A stretch of 64,000 nt of DNA from Anagrus nilaparvatae. Taxonomy: Eukaryota > Arthropoda > Insecta > Hymenoptera > Mymaridae. Both the position numbers and the translations under genes were made by a program. The stretch spans positions 26,554,001-26,618,000 of the forward strand of contig JAKSXM010000137.1 of NCBI GenBank assembly GCA_022575985.1. The letters are read 5' to 3'. The notes under the pieces were generated by a model. That model had not been told where the DNA came from and ran no database searches. It worked only from the letters and a program-made list of their open reading frames with translations. Each line of letters begins with the position of its first letter. Position 1 is the first letter of the stretch. This document shows positions 36,701-49,300 of the stretch, piece by piece.

Positions 36701-39700
36701 TTTAAATTTTCATACACGTTATTAGGTCCATAAGCATAACAATTTTTTTCTATTTTTTATAAAAACTAGGGGGCAAGCCCCCTGCGCGCTGCAGCGCGCC
36801 AACCCCCTCAGATCATATTCATGTTTAATCGAAATAAAATTGTGGTTTAATTCACAAATAAAAACAATTGTAGAGTGAGATGTCAATTTCAAATAATGAA
36901 CTTTTTTCATAATTCTAATAAACCATTATTATTTTTATTTTTAAAATTTATCTCAAGAAAATATCGGTGCTACGCACCTCGGGCCAGAACCCTTTTCAAC
37001 CCTCAAAATAAATTTTTCTTTTGTTCTGGATAGCGAAATTTTTTAATAGGATGACGAAATACTCGAATTAATTTTCATAGATTGTTACATGTACAAATAT
37101 AATTAATTTTCTATTAGTTTAAAAATTTTTCATTTAAATTTATAATCATTTTTACAGTTTATATTATTATAAATTAAAAAATTAATATTTAAAATTGTCT
37201 ACAAATTTGTATACAGCGCGCCGCTAACACTACAGAACATCAATGAAACGACCTAATAGATAAAGATGACGAATTTTTAAAAGATGGTATAATAAAATAA
37301 TTATTGTACTTCTTATTTCCGTAATAAAAATTAAAACTAATGAAATAAATAAATAAAAAATCGGCGCAACCAATCACTACCCGAATAAATTAGACGAAAA
37401 ATTATGTCACATGAGTTTACCTCAAGAAAAAAATATTTAATATCGCATCCGAATGCAAATACTAATTACTATGCCTCGAAATAAATTTTTTTTTGTCCTG
37501 GACACCGAAATTTTACAACCGGATGACGAAATACTCCAATAAGTTTTCATATATTATCATAAATAAAAGCCAATATTATTTGTATTTTAAAAAATTATTT
37601 CAAGAAAAAAATATATATCGTATCTGAATGCAAATATTGATTACTGTCCCTCGGCGCTACGCACCTTGGACAGAAACTTTGTCATCCCTCGACATTAATT
37701 TTTCTTTTATTCTGGACAGCGAAATTTAATAATAGGATGACGAAATACTCGAATCAGTTTTTATGTATTTAATTATGTCGCACCTACAGATGTAATGTTT
37801 TATTATAGTTTAAACATTTTTTATTAAAATTTATAATTATTTCGACAGTTTACTGTACAATAATAAATTAAAAAATTAATATTTAAAATTGTTTTACAAA
37901 TTTTTTAAACAGCGCGCGGAAGATACTGCAGAGCAAAAATGGACCGATTAAGATAAAATCAAAGACGAAATTTTTAGAAGATTGTATAATAAAATGAAAA
38001 AAGTATTATATTTCTTATTTATATTTAATTATAATGAAAAATACACAAAATTCTATTAATAAATAATTATATTAAAAGATTAAATAGTAATAAAAATTAA
38101 ATAACGCGCGAGAGTTTATGTGACAGAGAACTTCTTGTATTCTATACCGCTAGTACCCAATAAAAAATATAATTCACGCGCATGACAAAATCAACGCGAC
38201 CAATCAAAACACGAATAAATCGAGGAACAAATTCTGATGATATTTCTTCTTTTTTTATAAAAAAATTTTATTCTTGATCAATATCCCAATATAAAAATGG
38301 TATAAAAATGTTTTTTTGAATTCGAAAAAAAAAAAATTATTTTACTTGAAATAAAAATAAGTTAATTAATTAATTAATCAAACTATTTTTATCAATTAGG
38401 TGAAAAATATCATTCAGGATTAACTGATTACGATGATGCATCAAAACGTCAAAAATTTCCAGTATCACCAAGTTTTTATGAAAAATCACGAAGTCACATT
38501 GAAAAAGATGATTCTTTGATAATCCCAACTTATAAAAATTTACCACCAATTAATAATAATTTTAAAATGCCAATGAAGTTCGGTGATGTTAGTTACATTG
38601 GTACTGAAAGACTCGCGAGTAGCCATGATCCAGGTAAAAAAAACTGAATTTTAAGTAATTTTCGAAAAAATTGATAAAACTTTTATTTTTAGATACAGGT
38701 GATACAAATCGTTTAGCAACAAGAAATAATATGGATGATTCAAGTAACAACGAAAATGAAAAAGTTGATCATGATCGTAAAACGTTAATTCAAGAATTAG
38801 AAAATACTGGCGATGAAATTGAACGCCCAAAAACATGCAGTATAACATGTAAGACTAACGAATTTTTATGTATGACTCCATGTATTTGTATTGACATTGA
38901 AAGTCGTTGTGATGGAACGGTAAGAAAAAAATTTTTTTTTCGTATATGTTAAAAGAATAAAATATAAATTAATAATAATTTTAGATTGACTGTGAAAATT
39001 CAGATGATGAAATTAATTGTGAAGAAATTGATGGTGTTCATTTTAATGGTACGTGTTTTGGTAAAAGATCATTACGTTGCCCAAATTCTGGTGAATGCAT
39101 TGCCAAAGAATGGATATGTGATGGTGACAATGATTGTGGCGATTTTTCTGATGAATCACATTGTGGTAAGTTTTAAAATAAAAAACAATGCTTAATCGTA
39201 AACAAATTTTCACAAAGTAAAATTTCATTTATAGGCGAACAAAAAAATTGTACTGCAGAACAATTTGAATGTAAAAATGGTCTTTGTATTCCTAAAAAAT
39301 GGGTTTGCGATGGTGAAAATGACTGTAAAGATTATTCTGATGAAAGCAGTTGTCAAACAATTGGGTAATTTAATAAATTAAAACCTTGCCAAATTATCAT
39401 CCAAAAATTCGTGCATAAAGTTTTATTTAAAAAATTTCCTTTGCAGAAGTTCGTGCTTTGATGAAGATTTTGTTTGTCTTGATGGAACTTGTATCGATGA
39501 ATCATATAAATGTAATGGTAAAAAAGATTGTTCTGATGGCTCAGACGAAGAAAAATGCGGTATTTTCAAGTTTTTAAATCAATAAAACCTATTTTTATCA
39601 AGAAAATTTTAATTAAATTAATCTAAATATTTTTTTAGAATTTACTGAGGTCCATTGTAGAGAGACACAATTTAGATGTGCATATCCAAGATGTATTTCA

Positions 39701-42700
39701 ATGCAGTTTGTTTGCGATGGTGATGACGATTGTGGAGATGGCAGTGATGAAGATAATTGCCCTGCTATCAATGGTACATGTAATGCAAATGAATTCAAGT
39801 AAGGTTTTTTTAAATTATGAAAATGATTTTTTCTGAAATTTTCATATAAAATATCATAAATTTTTTTTAGATGTAAAAGCGGTAAATGCATAAGTTTAAA
39901 ATGGTTATGTGATAAAGAAGTCGATTGCGTTGATGGTGATGATGAGAAAAATTGTGCAAATCCGATTCCTAAAAATTGTACGGCTATAAATGAATTCACT
40001 TGTATGGGTGGAGCTTGTATAGCTGTTAGTATTAATAATAATTTTTTTGCCAATTCCATAAATAAAAAAAAAGTATTTAAAAAATTTGTATTTTATTTAT
40101 GCCTAAGCACGAATATGTTTGCGATGGTGTACCTGATTGTACAAATGGAGATGACGAACAAGGATGTGAAACAACTTGTGAATTGACTCAGTACCACTGT
40201 AAATCTACAGCAAAATCTACTATTCCTAAAAATGAAACAGCATCAAGTAAGGCTACATTAGCTTATTACTCTAAACATCCGGAATGCATTAATTTGAAAC
40301 ATGTTTGTGATGGTATTGCTGATTGCCCTGAGGGAGATGGTAATTTAATTTTTATTTTAAAAGATTTATGATTCTATTGATAATAGTTTTATGATATGAA
40401 TTTAAAATTTTAGACGAGGAAAAATGTTCGAAAAAAGTAGTTTGTAATAAGGATGATAAATGTACACATTCTTGCATAATTACGGCTGATAACATAAGAG
40501 CTTGCACTTGCGATCCAGGATATATTCTTGCTAAAGATAACTATACTTGCGAAGATATCAATGAATGCGAATTTACAAAAGTAACTTTTTTATTTTAAAA
40601 ACTTTTGAATTATTATCTCTAAAATTTGTTAACTCATTTTTCTTTATTGATTCTGAAGGATCCAGTATGCAGTCAAATTTGCCAAAATACAGTTGGTTCA
40701 TTTTTATGCTCTTGTTCTCAAGGATACGTATTGAGGCCAGATCAAAGATCGTGCAAAGCTATTGGTGCCAATCCAACTTTACTTTTAGCGAATAGAATTG
40801 ATATTAGACAGGTTTGTAAAATCTTATATCCAGCTCAAAATTTTTCCCTTTTAAAGAAAATTATTAATGATACAGGTCAGCATTAGTACTTCAAAGTATA
40901 CATCGGTTTTAAAAAATCTTCATAATGCCATAGCATTAGATTATCATTACAAGAAAGGCATAATTTTTTGGTCCGATGTTTCAATGGATGTAATACAATC
41001 TTCTAATACAAATGGTTCGGAGATTACAGGTATATTAATTTTAAAATAGCTGAATTTAAACAAAATTTTCTTTCTAAATTAAAACATGATTTTTTTAGAT
41101 TTTATTCGATGGGGGTTAGAAAGTCCTGGAGGTATTGCTGTGGATTGGATTCATGACCTATTATTTTGGACGGATTCTGGTACCAGAAGAGTTGAAGTTG
41201 TTAAGATCGATAACCGCATGCGTCATGTACTTGTGGCAAATGATATTGATAAACCCAGAGCTATTGCAGTACATCCGAATCTTGGTTACGTTTATTGGTC
41301 TGATTGGGGTAATTCTAAGTTTTTTTAAAATATTAATATGTTTATAATTACTTTCGATACAAATGTTGCAAAATTCCGAACAACGAAGAATCTTCTTCGC
41401 ATCTTCTGGTCAAAACTTGAACCAATAAAATACGATTTACTTTCTCTTTCCTTTTAGAATTATCACGAAATTAAGCATTATCAACGCTTGTTTTGAAAAA
41501 AAATATATAATAAAACAATATATAACAAAAAAATATATAGTAAAAAATTTATTTTATTAATTAAAAGGGCCGAACCCGAAAATAGAGAGAGCTGATATGG
41601 ATGGATCTGGTAGAATGGCTCTTGTAAAAGATTCTATACACTGGCCAAATGGATTGACCATAGACTACACCTCCGATAGACTATTTTGGGTTGATGCAAA
41701 ACATCGCGTCATTGAATCTGTCCATATCGATGGCACTGATCGCAAAAAAATTGTAACTAGAGGATTACATCATCCTTTTTCCATAACTGTTTTTGAAGAT
41801 TCGATATTTTGGACTGATTGGCATTTTAAAAGCATAACGACGGCAAATAAGGCAACTGGCCGTGGATTTAAAATAATTCATTTTGGATTGCATTTCCCAA
41901 TGGATTTACATAGTTTTCATCCCCAAAGACAGCCAGAATATAATAATCGCTGCGGTAATAATAACGGCGGATGTTCACATATGTGTTTACCAAACCATAC
42001 GAGTTATAGTTGCGTTTGTCCAGTTGGTTTAAAAATTAAACAAGATGGAAAAAATTGTCAAGCTACTGCAGATGATATATTAATTTTTGCAAGAAAAAAG
42101 GATCTTCGTTTAATGTCTTTAGAACAGCCATCAAAGTTATTTGACACTGTGATTCCTGTAGATGATATTGAAAGCGCGGTCGCTTTAGCTTGGGATTCTG
42201 ATGATGATTCTATTTATTGGACCGATGTCGATGCAGATACTATATCTAAATCTCATGTGAATGGAAGCAATCAAGTTACAATAGTACATCATAATTTAGG
42301 TGAGCACAACATTTAAAACAAATATTTATAGCTGGTTTGCATTTTATAAAAAAATTTTTCAGAGTCGCCAGCTGGATTGGCTTTGGATTGGTTGACAAAA
42401 AAGCTGTATTGGACAGACGCAGGTACCAATAGAATCGAATGCTCTAATCTTGATGGGACCATGAGAAGTTTACTTATTTACGAAAACCTAGAGAAACCGA
42501 GGGATATCGTCGTTAATCCATATGGTAAGCTATTAGACTTGGATCATATATGAATGAAATTCCTACGTTCTTATTTGGTTCTTTTATACCATGACTAACG
42601 TATCTTTTAAATCCGATATTTTGTATTAAAGAGGGAACTATGTATTGGACTGACTGGGGTAAAAAGCCAAAAATAGAAAAAGCTTACATGGATGGGACTA

Positions 42701-45700
42701 ATCGTCGAATTTTAATTGATGTGAACTTACATTGGCCAAATGGATTAGCAATAGATTATGATAAAAAGAGACTATATTGGACCGATGGTGGTACAAACCG
42801 TATTGAATATTCCGATCTTGAAGGCAATAGAAGAGCAGTTTTAATTGCAAACGGTTAGTGACTATCATTATTAAAAATAAAAATATTCAATAATTATTTA
42901 ACAAATTTTTCAGAAACTATTCTGCTTCATCCATTTGGGTTGGTAATTCATAAAAATAAAATTTATTGGACCGATTGGGATACGTTTAGTATTCATCGAG
43001 CAGATAAAGATACTGGTTCAAATATCAGCGTTGTTAAAAATGGAATATCAGGTTTGATGGATGTACGCGTGTTTCATAGAAACAGGAAAAAAGTTAAAAC
43101 CTATTGTGATAATAACAACGGAAATTGTTCTCATCTTTGCTTATTAGCAGGGCCGAACAAAGCGACGTGTGGCTGCCCTACGGGACTGGTTTTAATGGTA
43201 ATAACAACATTGATTTTATAAAAAAAATCAAGTATATGATACGATATTGTTATTTTCTATAAATATGTTCTTTTAAATTTATTAGCCGGATAGAAAAACG
43301 TGTCCAAGAATGCCAGCCAAATTTCTGATAATGGCACATCGCATTGATATTAGAATCTTATCTCTTGATAGTAATTATACTGCTGATGTCGTGTTACCAA
43401 TAAGTCATATGAAAAATACAAGCGGGGCTGATGTTGATTTATTAACTGGAAAAATTTATTATACTGATCCCGGACAACCCTTTTCAAAAAGTATTAAAAG
43501 GGTAAGTGATAATGGTCATTACGAAGAAACTATCATAGATAAATGCATTGATACAGTTGATGGAATTGCGATTGATTCGATTGGAAGAAAGGTATTGATT
43601 GATAATTTTTCAAATTATAAATTTCAATTATTTATCAAATCATAAATTTCTAGCTATACTGGACCGATGCTGGACTTAATAGTATTGAAGTTAGTGAATT
43701 AGATGGTACAAATCGAAGAGTTTTGGTATGGTCTGGTTTAGATAATCCAAGGGCAATTGCCTTACATTATTTAGCTGGTTTGATGTTTTGGTCTGATTGG
43801 GGCCATACTCCTCGAATAGAAAGAGCTGACATGGATGGAAATAAGAGAATGGCTGTGATTACCGAAGGACTCACATGGCCTAACGGATTATCAGTTGATA
43901 TACTAACTGATCGCATTTATTGGAATGATGCAAAAAGGAAAATTATTGAAAGCGCAGATCTGGAGGGTAAAGAAAGAAAAGTAATTCTTGAAAAAGTAGA
44001 GCATCCATATGGCTTAGCAATATTTGGAGATCATATTTTTTGGAGCGATTGGCAGGAACAGTCGTTATTAAAAGCTAGAAAAGAAGATGGTTCAGAGAAA
44101 GTTGCTTTAGTAACAAAATTAGAAGGTATCATGGATATCAAATCGATCAACGTACGTACCTTTCATAATCATAATAATTTATTTAAAAAGCACATCCTTC
44201 ATAGATCTTTACTTAATTTTGTAGGTTGAAGATGTTCATAAATATTTGAATGAAAATTCATGCAGAATAAATAATGGAGGTTGTACTCACTTATGTTTAC
44301 GTAATCCTCGGAATTTTACATGTGCCTGTCCAACTGGAATTATTATCAATGAAGATGGAAAAACTTGCAATAATACACCGAATAATTTTCTATTGTTAGC
44401 AGCTAAAAAAACATTAGTTAGAATGTCACTTGATACTGAAGAAATGTGGGAAGTACCCTTACCTATCAAGAATATAAATTACGCATATTCTGTTGATTTT
44501 CATTGGGAGAAAAAATTAATTTTTTATACAGACATTGATCTTAAAATTATCAAGTAAATATTTTCATCAATATTTCGAAGTAACAATTTTAAAGTAAATG
44601 CGAATAATATATTTTTTTCAGGTCCATTAGTATGAACAATTTTTCAAATGTTAGAACAGTTGTTAGAGGTTTAAATATTTCAACCCCATTTAGAGTAGCT
44701 ATTGATTGGATAGCTGATAATATTTATTGGACTGACATGAAACATAGATTAATCGAAGTATCAAAATTAGACGGTACAGGTCGTAAAAAATTAATTGAAA
44801 ATCTTAAAGAACCAATATCATTAGCGTTATTCCCAAAAGAAGGTTATTTATATTGGACAGAATGGGGTGATCAACCAAATATTAAAAGATCATATCTAGA
44901 TGGAAGTGGTATCAAAAGTATCATATCAACTGATTTAAGTTTACCAAATGGAATATCAATTGATTATGAAGGAAGAAAACTATATTGGGCGGATGCATTA
45001 AAAGATAGGATCGAAGTTTCTGATTTACATGGTAGATACAGAATGCAATTAGTACCTGAAGCTATCAATGCTTTTGGATTAACACAAGTAATTTATTTAT
45101 TGAAATATTTTTCGGCGATTATAAGCGAATATTGAAAAAAAATTTTATTATTTTAGTTTCGTAACAATATTTACTGGGGCGATTGGTTCAAAGAAGAAAT
45201 TGAAAAAGCTGATAAAAGAACTGGTAAATATCGTTCTAAGATAAGAACCGCACTTGACAGAACAACTGCAATTAGAGCGATTACTTCTGAAAGACAAACT
45301 GGTTGGACTCCATGTGCCATTGATAATGGTGGATGTTCGCATCTTTGCTTCTTCATTAGAAAAAATTATACTTGCGGTTGTCCAGACCAGCCGGATTCAG
45401 TTCCTTGTTCAACTGGTTAATATGACTTTTAGTTGTTTTATATTTCAAATTGAAATGAATAAATAAAATTTTATTTTTTGTAACAGTACCAAAAAAATGG
45501 ATGCCTTTAAGAAAAGCTGGTACAGAAGGTGATAAAAATTATGATATAATAGATGACGAAGAACAAGCAATAAATAATAAAAATCGTAATCGTGATGGAA
45601 AATTAAATAATCGTGATAAAACAGTTAGTTTAAGAACAATGATTATAACAACAGTGATATTAATGATTGTGACAGTTGGAATAATTGTTGTTATAATATA

Positions 45701-45963
45701 TTTATTGTGTCAAAAAAAGACAAAGAGAAAAAAATATTTATTTGACAATCGTAGAAATGTATTAACTTTTTCAAATCCTAATTATAATGCTAATAATACT
45801 GGTACTGATTTACAAACGACTCCAACAAATCAACAAACACAAGATAAAAAAAATTTTATTTGGAAAAGACTTAGATATGATAAATCACAGGTATGTTAAA
45901 CGTTTTTCTAAATTTTTATGTTTTTTTTTTTTAATTTTGTGTTCATTTTATATACTTGTGTGT

Positions 45964-46026
<63 letters not shown>

Positions 46027-46291
46027 TGTGCGTGTGTTTAAATTATGAAACAATTGCAAATTCTTTTATACGTACTGGCTTTTTTCTGCGCTTTTGTATA
46101 AATTGTATTCGAAAAAATACTAAAATTTCATACTTCAGCATAATTTTTTGTAAATTACATATGGCTTGCTTGAATTATATCATAAAGTGTATTACAAATA
46201 AATGTTAAAAAGTGAATTATGTATGTTATAATTTTTTTACCAAAGAATATATTTACCAAAAATATACTACATATTTGAAAATTCATGCAAA

Positions 46292-46323
<32 letters not shown>

Positions 46324-49300
46324 GTTATAGGTTACGTACCATTTAAAGTTCAAAAAATTTTATTTAACTTTGAAAATCTTGCATGATGTTTATATTTATA
46401 AGTAATTAAAATTTTTTTAATTTTGCTAAATTAAAAAAAATTTTTTTGCAAAGTCGAAAGTGTGTATTTTTCCCATAGGAAAAAAGGAGAAAATTGCAAA
46501 ATTTATTATAGATTTTCAATTGAATTATTTTCCTTTTCTGCTTCTGAATCTAATACTTTACACTGAACAAATTTTCAAAGCTGGTTTTACACTGCATTTT
46601 AGTAACGCGTATGCAAATTAAATATAAAAAAAATCCGGTATTAGGAAATAGCTTTTTGGAGAACCAATGTATAAAATAATGGTGATTTATTTGGGCGAAT
46701 TTCGCCTCCCGCGGTTTTCGATCCGTTATTGGTTTTACTCTAAAATACCATTTCATTCATTATTACACAGTAAAAAAAATCTACACAATATTACTACAGT
46801 TTAGTTATTTTACTACGATTTAGTAATATTATTACAAAAATAGTAAATTTACTAAAAATTGTAGTCATTTTACTACTAGTAAAGAGCGATTTCATCGCTT
46901 CAGAGCAAAATTTTAATAAATTTTGTAATGATAATTATCAGAGTTCAATTGATTCAACTCTAGTACCCCTAGAATTTGGTATGAATACGCTCAATGACCT
47001 TAAATCGATCCTCAAGTTTAGTAAAATTACTACACATCTACTAAAATATAGGGTCTACTCGGAACCTACACATTTCGAACTTGCACATCTATTTTCTTAC
47101 ACATTTTATTACACGAAAAAAATATTACACATTAAATAAATTACCAAAATAAATCTTACACAAGTGTAGGAAAATTAATAATTAAATATTTTATATATTT
47201 TAATTGTAAAACAATATGAAAATTATAAAAATATATAAAATATTTAATTATTAATTTTCCTACACTTGTGTAAGATTTATTTTGGTAATTTATTTAATGT
47301 GTAATATTTTTTTCGTGTAATAAAATGTGTAAAAAAATAGATGTGCAAGTTCGAAATGTGTAGGTTCCGAGTAGACCCTATATAGAAATGTTGTGTACAT
47401 TTTTTTTACTGTGTACTTGCATTTAAAAAAATACGTGCTATTTTTATTATTTAAGGTCATTCTATCCAACTCGGGATATTTTTCGCGAAGCATATTTGTA
47501 ACTGAAAGATTTTAGCCATATATTTATTTATAATAATTTTTTAATGAAAGAATCAATGCTTTTCAGTATTTGGTACAAGAATATAAAAAAAAAATTGAAA
47601 ATGTTTATTTGTTTAAACAAATATGACCTGTTAAATTTTTGTAATTTTTGGCTCATAAAAGCCTGAGATTTCAGATCTGGGCAATTTTGGGCTCATTTTG
47701 AAGATCATTCAATTCTAGGGGAAGGTATCGTTGGAAATTTTTCGCTCAACCTCTTTAGTAATGAGTTACAGCTAATTGGTTATAAAATTTCGATCATTTT
47801 TAATTTTTTTTTTATAAACAATTAGATGTAACTCATTACTGAAGAGGTTGAGCGAAAAATTTCCAACGATACCTTCCCCTAGAATTGAATGATATTCAAA
47901 ATGAGCCAAACAGGATTTTGATCCAAGTAGCCCAGATCTCGGAACTCAGGCTTTTATGACCCAAAAATTACAAAAATTTAACAGGTCGTATTTGTTTACA
48001 CAAATAAACATTAAAAAATTTTTTTTTTTATATTCTTGTACCAAATACTGAAAAGCATTGATTTTTTCATTAAAAAATTATTATAAATAAATATATAGCT
48101 AAAATATTTCAGTTTCAAATATGCTTCGCAAAAACATCCCGAGGTGGAAAGAACGACCTTAAGATTCAACCCGATATTCAAACAGCATTGTAGAATCAGC
48201 AAAAATAAGTTTTAATTACTTTTCTTTTTTGCTGTTAAGAATTCGGTTATAATGAAAGATTTTTTTACTGTATTTTTTTATGTGCTAATTGTAAATAATT
48301 TTTTTACTACACTGTAAAAAATCAGCTATCGAGGGTGGTAAATTTACTATCGTGACAGTCATTTTACTGTTTGGAACTTTGGATGGTAAATTTACAATTC
48401 GATAGTTAGGAAACACTAAATTCACTAATTTTTTACAGTGTAGTTTTTTGTCTTATTTAATTTATTGTTAACCGAAATTCCTTATTAAAAAAAAATTTTA
48501 AAGAAAATGCATGAGACAAAAATTTTTGTGTTTTTAAACAAAAAAACTTTGTATTTTTTTTAATAATTTATTTAAATTATTATTTCTGTCAAAATTTATC
48601 TGTTTTTATTAATTTTTGTTTTTCCTTTTTGTTAATTTTTAATGAAAACAATTGTTACATACACGCAAATAAAAAAAGAAACAGAGAAGCAGTTCATCAA
48701 AGATTGAATGTCCTGTCAAGCTTCAACATCTTCCACTGCATCTAATTCAAATGAATGAAATTGAAACTACCACGTAATTTATGACTAAAATTATGAAATT
48801 AAGGTTAAAATTAAAAATAAATGACTTTCCTGATTATCGTTTAAAAAAATTTTAAATGTAATTAAATACTAAAATTATTTTTTTAAAAAGATAAAATATT
48901 TTTATTGGCACAACTGAATGAATGTTTAAAATGCACGATAATTTGTTCTGGCAGGACCGATTATAATAAAATAATCTAAATCTTAAATATTTCAATACTG
49001 CCACAAAAAAAAGTAAATAAATTCGTCTAACTGTGATCAAACAAGTAGATTCTATGTAAAAAAATAGGTGCTATATTATGAAATTCGTGGTCTATGATAC
49101 AAAACTTCTTGTAATAATTCAAAAAATCAGAGAATTGTAAATGAGAATAAAAGACCAAAGTACAATGTTTAAGAATGGGTTTTATAAAAATTATTGTGAT
49201 ATTTATATGATCAAATTGAAACCAAAGTGAAATGCTGGAAATTCTCATTTGCACCGTCTGGCGACATTTTTCCCAATCTTTTTTTCCCAATGACTTTTTC

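Noticed and set aside
39613..40059. Minus-strand 148-codon ORF opposite LRP4
   Set aside because: It is antisense to the LDLa-coding exons; the plus-strand translation has the regular cysteine pattern with correct splice sites.
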